Positions 44,588 to 52,714 of a stretch of DNA of 59,806 nt are shown one piece after another. Position numbers and translations under genes: made by a program. Numbering within the stretch: position 1 is the stretch's first letter; every line of letters starts with the position of its first letter. This stretch comes from Porticoccaceae bacterium (GTDB taxonomy: Bacteria > Pseudomonadota > Gammaproteobacteria > Pseudomonadales > Porticoccaceae), in NCBI GenBank assembly GCA_024644585.1, contig JAHEHM010000001.1:1-59806 (forward strand), in the 5' to 3' direction. The notes under the pieces are model-generated. The model ran no database searches and was not told where the DNA came from. It was given only the letters and a program-made list of their open reading frames with translations.

Positions 44588-46009
44588 ATGTCTCAAGATA
44601 ATTCGTTGCAATCCTCAAATAGTAATTTGGTCCCCTTTAGTCAAAAAGTCGCCTTTGGTATTGGTATGTTAGCCAATCAGATGTTCCCTGCAGCACTGGG
44701 TATCTTTATGGTCATTCTGGTTCAGGGCTTGGGTATGAGTCCGGTTCTATGGGCACTAATTTTCTTTATCCCTAAATTGATTGATGCGGTAACCGACCCG
44801 TTAATGGGTTATATCTCCGATCATACTAATTCGCGCTGGGGCAAACGCCGACCCTATGTGTTTGTCGGCGCCATTATCTCTGGACTGTCATTTATGATGA
44901 TGTGGCAGCTGTATGCCACTAATACCGAGATGTATAACTTCTACTATTTTCTCTTTTGGGCCTGTGTATTCTGGATTGGCATGACTATTTTTGGGGTTCC
45001 CTACGTAGCCATGGGCTATGAGATGAGCTCCGACTTCCATGAGCGCACACGCATTATGGCAGTCGCCCAATGGATTGGTCAGTGGGCTTGGGTGATTGCA
45101 CCCTGGTTCTGGATTATTCTGTATGACCCTGACTGGTATGCATCAGCTACTGAAGGCGCTAGAACCCTTTCACTATGGGTTGGCGGTGGCTGTATGATAA
45201 TGGCATTAGTACCCGCTATTTTTTGTACCCATACAACGCCTGCCTCAGCTAAGCAATATGAAGATGATGGCAAATCATTAAAAGAAACCATGCATGACTT
45301 TTGGCGCGGCATCGTTGTTACTTTGCGCAATAAGCCTTTCCAAAAAATCTGTATCGCCACCTTCTTTATCTTCAATGCTTTCCAAGTAGTGGCTGCATTC
45401 TCTTGGTTTATTGTTGTGTACTACATGAATGAAGGCGACCCAGCGGCTGCCGGTGTATGGCCAACATTATTTGGTTCTATTGGTGCATTATTCACCACCT
45501 TTATGGTGATACCGATCGTCAATTACATGGCGCAAAAATATGGTAAAAAGGCCACCTTCCTTTACTCACAGGCTATATCTTTGGTGGGTTATGTCCTTTT
45601 TTGGTGGGGATTCTCTCCAGAAAACCCATGGATGATGTTTATTCCGTTACCGCTATTTGCGTTTGGTATTGGCGGCCTCTTTACCATCATGATGTCAATG
45701 ACGGCTGATGTCTGTGACTTAGACGAACTAGAGACCAATCAGCGAAGAGAAGGCACCTTTGGCGCTATCTACTGGTGGATGGTTAAGTTTGGTGGTGCCT
45801 TTGCCGGTGCTGCGAGTGGCTTGATTTTAAGCGTAATCGGCTTTGATCAGTCGGTGGCATTACAGAGTGATGAAACACTCACCCTACTTCGACTGAGCTA
45901 TATTATTATTCCTTGTACTGGAACTTTGATCGCGATTTTTGCCATGCGTAACTATGATTTAGATGAAGAGCGCTCTCAAGAAATTCGCACTCAGCTAGAA
46001 GCTCGTTAA
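44588..46009 (+). CDS. MFS sugar/cation symporter (GPH family, MelB-like)
   Basis: A 473-residue 12-helix permease of the glycoside-pentoside-hexuronide family. The family hallmark is in the first cytoplasmic loop (PLMGYISDHTNSRWGKRRPY), and a second short loop has RREGTFGAIYWW. It should import a disaccharide or oligosaccharide with sodium or protons across the inner membrane. Between the hydrolase and the phosphorylase-like gene, it is the likely uptake route for beta-glucan oligosaccharides. Confidence 0.92.
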   Translation: MSQDNSLQSSNSNLVPFSQKVAFGIGMLANQMFPAALGIFMVILVQGLGMSPVLWALIFFIPKLIDAVTDPLMGYISDHTNSRWGKRRPYVFVGAIISGLSFMMMWQLYATNTEMYNFYYFLFWACVFWIGMTIFGVPYVAMGYEMSSDFHERTRIMAVAQWIGQWAWVIAPWFWIILYDPDWYASATEGARTLSLWVGGGCMIMALVPAIFCTHTTPASAKQYEDDGKSLKETMHDFWRGIVVTLRNKPFQKICIATFFIFNAFQVVAAFSWFIVVYYMNEGDPAAAGVWPTLFGSIGALFTTFMVIPIVNYMAQKYGKKATFLYSQAISLVGYVLFWWGFSPENPWMMFIPLPLFAFGIGGLFTIMMSMTADVCDLDELETNQRREGTFGAIYWWMVKFGGAFAGAASGLILSVIGFDQSVALQSDETLTLLRLSYIIIPCTGTLIAIFAMRNYDLDEERSQEIRTQLEAR

Positions 46010-46034
46010 TGTCGAGTTAATTATCTACAGAAAC

Positions 46035-46064
46035 AAAAAAGCCGTCTTAATAGACGGCTTTTTT
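46035..46064. terminator. Bidirectional terminator between the MFS and phosphorylase genes
   Basis: A near-perfect palindrome AAAAAAGCCGTCT-TAA-(T)AGACGGCTTTTTT; T-runs on both strands after the stem. It ends the convergent transcripts at 46009 and 46086. Confidence 0.92.
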
Positions 46065-46085
46065 GTTTGTTCTATAAGCTATGGA

Positions 46086-49000
46086 TTATTCTAATCCTGG
46101 CTCCAATGCAACCTTGATTGAGACCACTTCGCCAGTCTTATCAAAGATTGACAGTGAAGTCTCAGCATCAATAGCATCACCCGCAATGGCTTTTTCACTG
46201 CCATCAGCATAGCTCACCACAATAGAGGTCTGCTTAGCTAAACTATAAACCACTGGAACCTGACAGTAGGTAAAGCCAAGCTGTCCAGCTGCAAGCGCAA
46301 CGCTTTGCTGTTCACCGGAAATATCAAAGTAGCTGAGATTAGCAGATGAAGATAGGAACTCTGACTTTCTAAGAATAAAGGGTCTAAAGCAGATAGTACC
46401 CTGAGAAACCGAAACACCCAGTTCCATAAGACGTGTAATCACTTCTTCTTTCACCTGACCTGTCATGCCCGGCTGTTTAGCGCCGGCAAAACCTGGTGTA
46501 TGTGAATATGGATCCGTAGGGAAGGCACCATAATTTTCTGGTGTTTTATTAAAGCCAATACCCGCACGAATATCGAAGTAACAGTCTGCTAACTTTCCTA
46601 CCACAACCGGATCAGAATCCTGCTCAAGTGCTTTACGGAAGTTTTCTAGCGCGGCTAGCAATAACTTAGACACCATATGCCAGTAAATTGAACCCAACCC
46701 TTCATAGGCATACATACCGCCTGAACGGCCTGTAAACTGACGATGGTTGAAGACAGATTCAAATATTTCTTCAATTAACGGCTGCTCTTTTTGCACTAAT
46801 GCGTCATAACCATTTGACTTAAGGGTCTCGAGCACAGCCTTAGCACTATCAACATTATTAAAAGCGCCATTAAAGTGGTATCCACCCTGCGAATCTTTTT
46901 CTACTAATGATGTATTGCCAGAAGACACTAATGTTTGCAGTAATTCTGAACGCTTAAGTTGGTCTGCAGGAATAATGTTCTTATCCACATAGCGCGTAAG
47001 CTCACGATCTGGATATAACAGATAAGAGTGCTGACGGGCAGTATATACAGCTGATTGTCTCAGAGATGTTAGCACCTCAAGAGCCTGCTCAGGGTTTAAA
47101 TAGCCCGAACTCAATACCGCAACTTGACCCTCTAGCATCTCATACAAATAGTTGACTTCGACAGAGTCGTCTTTGGCAGTCATTAGATTGTAGGCATGAT
47201 AAAGACCGTCTTCACGACGGTTAGCCTCAATTGTATGATCAATATACTCAAGTGATAGATTTAGGAATGCAATCAGGTCTGCCGTTTTAAGCATAACGCG
47301 ATTACCACTAAAATCATTAGCATAGACATCGCCTCTAAACTGACTACCGGCTTCACCTAGTGCATCAACGACAAGCTTTCTATCAGCATCGTTAATTTTT
47401 CCTGCCAATAGTTGCTTGTTATCTTCGAAAGTACTGTTAATTGATCTTAGTAGCGCTTCAATTTCTTCTGAAATAGCCACTTCTTCAAGTTCAGTATTAG
47501 CAAATAAATCGAGAAGATACTGCTGATAACGACGGGTGTAATACAGTGTTACCATCGATACGCCGTAGCCAACCAATGCATTATTCGCGTCATTCCATTC
47601 CGGACGCTGGGTATTCATCCAGATTCCGCCTTCAGGAATAAAGTTTGATAACTTAGATAGCATGGTCGCAAGTAGCTTTTCAGTCAGATTTACATAGTAA
47701 ACTGAGCCGTTTTTGTCCCATATAAGACGACCATCAGCACCTACCTGTGATACGCGCTGTTCGATAAGCTCATCAGCTGCTTCATCAAAATCAATCGTAT
47801 TATGCGGATCATCCAAAAGATCCTGATAAGGTTTGATTTTGTAAGGCACATTGGCATAACAAAATAGATCACGGGTCAGGAAATCGCGAAGCGTGCCTGG
47901 GTGGTGATCATTTGAAAATTCTAAGAATTTAAGCAAATAGATAATTTGGTGATCGCCCCAATAACCGATATTTGCCCAAGGATCATGCGGATCTGGCTTT
48001 TCCCAATCAATACCTGCTTTGGTAATTCGATAAGGGTTGTAGCCATCGGCGGTAGAAGCATTAACAAACTTACAAATCATACTTTCAATGTAGTTTGGAA
48101 TAGAGAAACTCAGCGCTTCCCAGTTCTGGAAAATATCTCGCCAGTTGCCTTCAAAGTTAAGCAGCTGTGAACCATCATCTTGCTTCACTTTAATATTAAA
48201 CTTATTCCAGGGTCGCGAAGGATCACCATGACGACGACTAAAGCTTAATGGAAGGTATTCAAAACAAATGCGCTGAACGCCAGCATCATTTTGTTTTGCA
48301 GCAGCCTTAATAAGATCGCTGTAGTGGAAGCTATCCTCTAAGCCATCAAAAAAGCTTTGGAAGTTACTGTATACATCGCGATTAAAGCCTTTAACAAACT
48401 CAATAAAGTCAGCTTTAGGAACCGAGTAGTTATCAACAAAAAGTCCACCACGCATAACATTAAACAAGACATTGGCAAAATGATGATTAGCACTCAATTC
48501 ATCTTCAGTGACCTGTAAGCCATCGGAAATACCCACAATACGCGCCAGATTTTCTGAACCTAAGGCAATATCGTCTTCAATCTCTTGTTTGATATTTTGA
48601 TTGGAATGTAAGTCTGCAATTAAATCTTTAACTTTTGCAGGGCCTTGATTGATTTCAGCTACGATACTCCAGCTAGATTCTGCAGATGCCGCCAGCTCAA
48701 TAGTATCGCTGACAAAATAAGCACCGCGACGGCCTCTCACATCGAGCTCTTGCTCGATAGATTCACCATGACGGAAGTCGTCTAGCTGTAATGATGAAAC
48801 CAGTTTTTTCGAATTAGGTAAGCCAACAGACCATACAGTGGTAGTTGATAGCGCTTCACTGGGTTCAGCACGATCCACCAGAATAGAACTCATACTATAA
48901 AGGCCAAGACCAGAATCTGCCTCAAGCTCATTCTTTTTATAGGCATCGACCAAACAGCTTAGAGAACCCTGAACATCGGGTTCAACACCGTAGGGAATCA

Positions 49001-49550
49001 AATTCTCGATACCGTCAACAATCTCGACCTGAGCAGGTGCATCAGCGTTGTTAACTAAAGTAGATGTCTTAACAAAACCAAACTTATCAGAGGTGCGCCA
49101 TGCATAACGGAAGGTCAGTGAAAGATCATGGTTAACTTCTTCAAAAACTAACTTGTCACCAAAAACGTTTTTGTAGAGATTGCGCGTGATGTTATAGATA
49201 CCATTATATTGCTCAGAGAATGGTTCCCATAATGAGGTTTTATCACCTCGGGTTGCTAAAGCAACGGTTCTGCTACCGGTATAGGGTGAACCATCACTAA
49301 TTTTGTCATCAGTGTAATAAGGAAAGAGTGCACTTTCAGAATTGACTCGACCTGCTGTAAGGCCACCTCGAGTAGAGATAAACATCCAGTGGTCTGAATC
49401 ACTGACCACACTAATGAAGAAATCCTTCATCTGGTTGTAATTTTCAATCTTATAGAAGGTTTCACCCTCTAGATTAACGTACTCGCCTTTAACTTCAACA
49501 TTACCCATTTGTCGAAGTTGCTCACCTACATGAATGCGCTTCTGAGTCAT
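46086..49550 (-). CDS. GH94/GH149-like beta-1,3-glucan phosphorylase candidate
   Basis: About 1154 residues without a signal peptide, a cytoplasmic enzyme with the plan of inverting glycoside phosphorylases: N-terminal beta-sandwich, helical linker, (alpha/alpha)6 barrel. EWNDANNAL contains the likely catalytic aspartate (D659 in ORF numbering), in the place of the WND aspartate of cellobiose and chitobiose phosphorylases. The length is well above the 800 residues of GH94 and fits GH149, the beta-1,3-oligoglucan phosphorylases. GH17-like neighbours support beta-1,3-glucan as substrate, yielding glucose 1-phosphate. The ATG at 49550 has TAGG seven bases upstream; the track uses 49565. Family assignment is from memory and not searched. 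Confidence 0.72.
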   Translation of the reverse strand: MTQKRIHVGEQLRQMGNVEVKGEYVNLEGETFYKIENYNQMKDFFISVVSDSDHWMFISTRGGLTAGRVNSESALFPYYTDDKISDGSPYTGSRTVALATRGDKTSLWEPFSEQYNGIYNITRNLYKNVFGDKLVFEEVNHDLSLTFRYAWRTSDKFGFVKTSTLVNNADAPAQVEIVDGIENLIPYGVEPDVQGSLSCLVDAYKKNELEADSGLGLYSMSSILVDRAEPSEALSTTTVWSVGLPNSKKLVSSLQLDDFRHGESIEQELDVRGRRGAYFVSDTIELAASAESSWSIVAEINQGPAKVKDLIADLHSNQNIKQEIEDDIALGSENLARIVGISDGLQVTEDELSANHHFANVLFNVMRGGLFVDNYSVPKADFIEFVKGFNRDVYSNFQSFFDGLEDSFHYSDLIKAAAKQNDAGVQRICFEYLPLSFSRRHGDPSRPWNKFNIKVKQDDGSQLLNFEGNWRDIFQNWEALSFSIPNYIESMICKFVNASTADGYNPYRITKAGIDWEKPDPHDPWANIGYWGDHQIIYLLKFLEFSNDHHPGTLRDFLTRDLFCYANVPYKIKPYQDLLDDPHNTIDFDEAADELIEQRVSQVGADGRLIWDKNGSVYYVNLTEKLLATMLSKLSNFIPEGGIWMNTQRPEWNDANNALVGYGVSMVTLYYTRRYQQYLLDLFANTELEEVAISEEIEALLRSINSTFEDNKQLLAGKINDADRKLVVDALGEAGSQFRGDVYANDFSGNRVMLKTADLIAFLNLSLEYIDHTIEANRREDGLYHAYNLMTAKDDSVEVNYLYEMLEGQVAVLSSGYLNPEQALEVLTSLRQSAVYTARQHSYLLYPDRELTRYVDKNIIPADQLKRSELLQTLVSSGNTSLVEKDSQGGYHFNGAFNNVDSAKAVLETLKSNGYDALVQKEQPLIEEIFESVFNHRQFTGRSGGMYAYEGLGSIYWHMVSKLLLAALENFRKALEQDSDPVVVGKLADCYFDIRAGIGFNKTPENYGAFPTDPYSHTPGFAGAKQPGMTGQVKEEVITRLMELGVSVSQGTICFRPFILRKSEFLSSSANLSYFDISGEQQSVALAAGQLGFTYCQVPVVYSLAKQTSIVVSYADGSEKAIAGDAIDAETSLSIFDKTGEVVSIKVALEPGLE

Positions 49551-49565
49551 TTGTAACCTAACCAT

Positions 49566-49952
49566 TATCTTATTAAAAAGTATTGGATTCCCTCTTAAGG
49601 GGTCCTCTCTAGCAAATCCGTTTGTCTCATTATTACTTTTAACTGCTTATCTGCAGCTGAGGTTAATCTTAAAAGTCGGCTATTCTAAGGGCACTGTTCG
49701 ATTTTCGCTAGTTTATCGGTCGATAAAATCGCCTCTTTTATCGAAAATTCACTAAATCTGGCTTTTTAGCCACAAAAAATTGGGTATTATCACAATATCA
49801 AAACAGTTTTAAGCATATACAAGGTTGTAACTTTTAGGGGAGTCCAGTAGGATTCGCGCAACGTTACAACAGGTCATTAGCGCCCAAATTAGCCACCCTG
49901 TTTTAATGCTCTTACAGGTAAATCACGCATAAACAAAAGGTAGAATTCGTCG
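49566..49952. promoter_or_regulatory. Divergent promoter region between phosphorylase-like and GH17 genes
   Basis: A 387-base gap without a credible ORF. It contains the perfect palindrome TTTATCG-GT-CGATAAA (49712-49727), nested between the inverted pair ATTTTCG (49701-49707) and CGAAAAT (49742-49748). It also has GTTGTAAC (49824-49831) facing GTTACAAC (49863-49870). This dense symmetry suggests at least one operator controlling both directions. No promoter was assigned. Confidence 0.55.
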
Positions 49953-50843
49953 ATGTCTAAACGAGAAGGAAAAATTTTATCCCTAACAGGTACAGATATT
50001 TCTCAGCTAAACCAAGTACAGTTGCAGGACCACTTTAAAAAGTGCCTGGATTCTGGCATTCATGGTATTGGGTTTAGTGCCTTTAGAGAGGGCCAAGAGC
50101 CCGGTGATCAGTTAGACATTGAGCAAATTCAAGAACGCATGGCAATACTTAAACCCCATACTGGCTGGGTGCGTTCATTCTCCTGCTGTTTAGGCAATGA
50201 GCTTATTCCTATGGTTGCAAAACAAAATGGGCTGAAAACCCTCGTTGGTGCATGGCTCGGCGATAACCTTGAAAAAAATGAACTTGAGATTGAAGGACTT
50301 ATTAATTTAGCCAAAAAGGGTTACGTTGATGTCTGCGCAGTAGGCAATGAAGTTCTCTATCGCGACGATCTATCCGAAGAGCAGTTACTTGAATATATTG
50401 CCAGAGTGAAGGAAGCGGTTCCCAATTTGCCAGTAGGCTATGTTGATGCCTACTATGAGTTTGAAGATCGTCCAGCAGTGACTGCAATCTGTGATGTTAT
50501 TCTTGCCAATTGCTACCCATTCTGGGAAGGCTGTCCTATTGAATATTCCTTGCTGTATATGAAAGACATGTACAATAGAACCATAAAGGCTGCCGGCGGT
50601 AAAAAAGTAATTATTACTGAAACAGGCTGGCCCAACCGCGGGCAAAGTTTCCATGGTGCAGTGCCTTCAGAAGAAAATGCCATTCGCTACTTCTTAAACA
50701 GTCAGCAATGGTGTGAATCAGAAGATATTGAAATGTTCTATTTTTCATCCTTTGATGAATCATGGAAAATTGGTGCCGAGGGTGATGTTGGTGCCTACTG
50801 GGGTTTGTGGGATAAAGACGAAAAATTAAAATACTCAAAATAA
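49953..50843 (+). CDS. GH17-like beta-glucanase, cytoplasmic, copy A
   Basis: A 296-residue single-domain barrel of the GH17 type with acid/base E133 in AVGNEVLYR and nucleophile E223 in ITETGWPNRG, the classic GH17 pair. There is no signal peptide, so it acts in the cytoplasm, unlike the lipoprotein at 41212. It probably hydrolyses or transglycosylates short beta-1,3-glucan chains alongside the phosphorylase. It forms a pair with the next gene, 15 bases downstream. Confidence 0.87.
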   Translation: MSKREGKILSLTGTDISQLNQVQLQDHFKKCLDSGIHGIGFSAFREGQEPGDQLDIEQIQERMAILKPHTGWVRSFSCCLGNELIPMVAKQNGLKTLVGAWLGDNLEKNELEIEGLINLAKKGYVDVCAVGNEVLYRDDLSEEQLLEYIARVKEAVPNLPVGYVDAYYEFEDRPAVTAICDVILANCYPFWEGCPIEYSLLYMKDMYNRTIKAAGGKKVIITETGWPNRGQSFHGAVPSEENAIRYFLNSQQWCESEDIEMFYFSSFDESWKIGAEGDVGAYWGLWDKDEKLKYSK

Positions 50844-50858
50844 AATAAAATAAATAGT

Positions 50859-51770
50859 ATGAATAATAATACCTTACCTTTTGCAAAGGCTATTTGCTAT
50901 TCGGGTTATCGCGATGGACAGAGTCCAGATGGCGGTGAATTTCCTTCCTATCAGCAGGTTAAACAAGATCTACTGATTCTAAAAGATGAGTGGAAGTCAC
51001 TGCGACTTTATGGAAGCGATCAACATTCTGTGACTATTTTAGAAGTCATTGAAAAAGAATGCCTACCCTTTGATGTTATGCTGGGCGCCTACATCACGGC
51101 CGAAGTCAGCAATGATCATTGCCCCTGGGGAGGTCATTATTCTGACGAAGAATTAGCCACTAACAAACAGCATAATCATCAGCAAATCGAGCGACTTATT
51201 CAACTGGCTAACCAGTATCCTCAAATTATTAGCTCAATTTCTATTGGCAATGAAGCTGCTGTCAGTTGGACTGATCATTTAGTGCCCACAGAAAGTCTTG
51301 TTGAATACGCCAAGCAAGCTAAGTCACAGGTAACACAACCGGTTACGTTTTGTGAAAACTATGTGCCCTGGCTCGAACACCTAGGCCCTCTTGCAGAACA
51401 ATTGGATGTTATATCAATCCACACCTACCCTGTCTGGGAATTTAAAAGTATTGATGAAGGCCTTGCCTATACCATTGCCAACTACGAAGCGGTTAAAAGT
51501 GCCTACCCCGATAAACAGATTATTATTACTGAAGCCGGCTGGGCTACCAACTCTAATGGCCGTGGCATTGAAAGCCATAATGTTAATGAAGAATTTCAGC
51601 ATCAGTATTTTCATCAACTCATGGACTGGGCTGAGCAGCAACAGGTATTAGTCTATTTCTTTGAGGCCTTCGATGAAAACTGGAAAGGTTCAAGTGATCC
51701 CCTTGAGCCAGAGAAACATTGGGGCATATACAAAGCCGATAGATCTCCTAAGCTGGTGATGCAAAGCTAA
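50859..51770 (+). CDS. GH17-like beta-glucanase, cytoplasmic, copy B
   Basis: A 303-residue GH17-like barrel; acid/base E132 in SIGNEAAVS and nucleophile E225 in ITEAGWATN. It has more in common with the barrel of the lipoprotein at 41212 (CYSGYRDGQSP against SYGGYREKTRE, LRLYGSDQ against LRTYNASQ) than with copy A, so copy A and copy B may have different chain-length or linkage preferences. There is no signal peptide. It is the second gene of a two-gene operon; no clear terminator follows. Confidence 0.85.
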   Translation: MNNNTLPFAKAICYSGYRDGQSPDGGEFPSYQQVKQDLLILKDEWKSLRLYGSDQHSVTILEVIEKECLPFDVMLGAYITAEVSNDHCPWGGHYSDEELATNKQHNHQQIERLIQLANQYPQIISSISIGNEAAVSWTDHLVPTESLVEYAKQAKSQVTQPVTFCENYVPWLEHLGPLAEQLDVISIHTYPVWEFKSIDEGLAYTIANYEAVKSAYPDKQIIITEAGWATNSNGRGIESHNVNEEFQHQYFHQLMDWAEQQQVLVYFFEAFDENWKGSSDPLEPEKHWGIYKADRSPKLVMQS

Positions 51771-51952
51771 AGAACTCCGCGCACCTCAGTTAACACTCTA
51801 AATCGAATTCAAGTTTGGATGGCTTCGCCTGCACAATCCGATTTCAACTATAATTTTTATCCAAAATTTTTCGTTAAAAGCAGACTAAACTTAAATTAAA
51901 GGCTAATAAAAAAGGACTTTTATAGGCATGGATGCTTTCAACAACCTTATAT

Positions 51953-51980
51953 GAATCCCTTTTTTTCATACCGTCGTAAC
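51953..51980 (+). promoter_or_regulatory. Candidate ECF-sigma promoter upstream of the 52060 gene
   Basis: GAATCC (51953-51958), 16 bases, CGTAAC (51975-51980) on the plus strand; the -35 is preceded by T exactly as at the photolyase promoter. Transcription would begin about 70 bases before the ATG at 52060. It ties an unknown gene to the putative ChrR-controlled set. Confidence 0.6.
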
Positions 51981-52059
51981 GAAATTAAGTCAGTTGCTTT
52001 TTATCAGGCATCTAGGCAAAAAAAATATCACAATAATTAAAGGGTTTGAGGGTACTACT

Positions 52060-52614
52060 ATGAATAGACATTTTTATATTAGTAACGATTTAAATGATTT
52101 AGAACAGATTGAATTAGAGTTAGAGCAAGAAGGCATTTCCGCGGCACATTCGCATGTATTAAGCCTTGATGATGCGGAGGTTGCCGCGCATCCCAGTCTT
52201 AACCAAGTCGAAGCTGTTTTGCGGACCGATGTGGTTCACAGTACCAAAGTAGGTGCGGTAGTCGGAGTTATTGCTGCAACCTTAATGATCTATGTTGTCT
52301 CGTTAATGGGTTGGGCAGAGAAGGCTACTTGGGTACCATTTGTCTTTCTAGCCATTGCCATGTTGGGCTTTTTTACCTGGGAGTTTGGTTTTATTGGCAT
52401 TCAGCGAAAAAATAATCGATTTGCGCGCTTTGAAAAAGCACTTAAACGAGGAAAACATATTTTCTTTGTCGATATAGAATCAGAGAACGAAAGCATATTA
52501 TCAAAAATACTCAAAAAACATCCCAAGCTAAAACGCGCTGGTGACGGCCCTTCAGTCCCCCAGTGGTTCGTTAGCTTACAGGAGAGATTTGGTGTTTTTA
52601 ATAGGTCTTTTTAA
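52060..52614 (+). CDS. Uncharacterised membrane protein with two helices, putative ECF-regulon member
   Basis: About 184 residues. An N-terminal soluble part of 65 residues (HFYISNDLNDLEQIELELEQ) is followed by two membrane helices (VGAVVGVIAATLMIYVVSL and WVPFVFLAIAMLGFFTW) and a C-terminal soluble part rich in lysine. I recall similar proteins in other marine gammaproteobacteria under uninformative names and assign no function. The track starts at a TTG (51994); the ATG at 52060 has GAGGG seven bases upstream and is much better. The candidate ECF promoter at 51953-51980 is the only clue to its role. The 289 bases before it hold nothing else I recognise. Confidence 0.75.
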   Translation: MNRHFYISNDLNDLEQIELELEQEGISAAHSHVLSLDDAEVAAHPSLNQVEAVLRTDVVHSTKVGAVVGVIAATLMIYVVSLMGWAEKATWVPFVFLAIAMLGFFTWEFGFIGIQRKNNRFARFEKALKRGKHIFFVDIESENESILSKILKKHPKLKRAGDGPSVPQWFVSLQERFGVFNRSF

Positions 52615-52638
52615 TAGCTCTATTGAATAGCTCTATTA
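52600..52638 (+). repeat. Three tandem 13-base repeats across a stop codon
   Basis: AATAGGTCTTTTT, AATAGCTCTATTG and AATAGCTCTATTA follow each other without gaps. Copies two and three differ only at the last base; copy one differs more and encodes the C-terminal NRSF and stop of the upstream gene. It looks like a local duplication by slippage, extending from the gene end into the 3' untranslated region. Confidence 0.7.
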
Positions 52639-52655
52639 AATAAACTCAAGAATAG

Positions 52656-52696
52656 AAAACGCCAAAGAATAGAGAGTCTATCCTTTGGCGTTTTTT
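52656..52696. terminator. Bidirectional terminator between the 52060 gene and cfa
   Basis: AAAACGCCAAAG and CTTTGGCGTTTTTT enclose a further short stem (ATAGA-GAG-TCTAT). T-runs occur on both strands, so it ends both convergent transcripts. Confidence 0.9.
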
Positions 52697-52714
52697 ATTA
52701 AATATCTAACTATT

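Noticed and set aside
51771-52059. Search for a small gene or RNA in the gap before the 52060 gene
   Set aside because: Apart from the candidate promoter at 51953-51980, no ORF with a ribosome site and no clear hairpin were seen.
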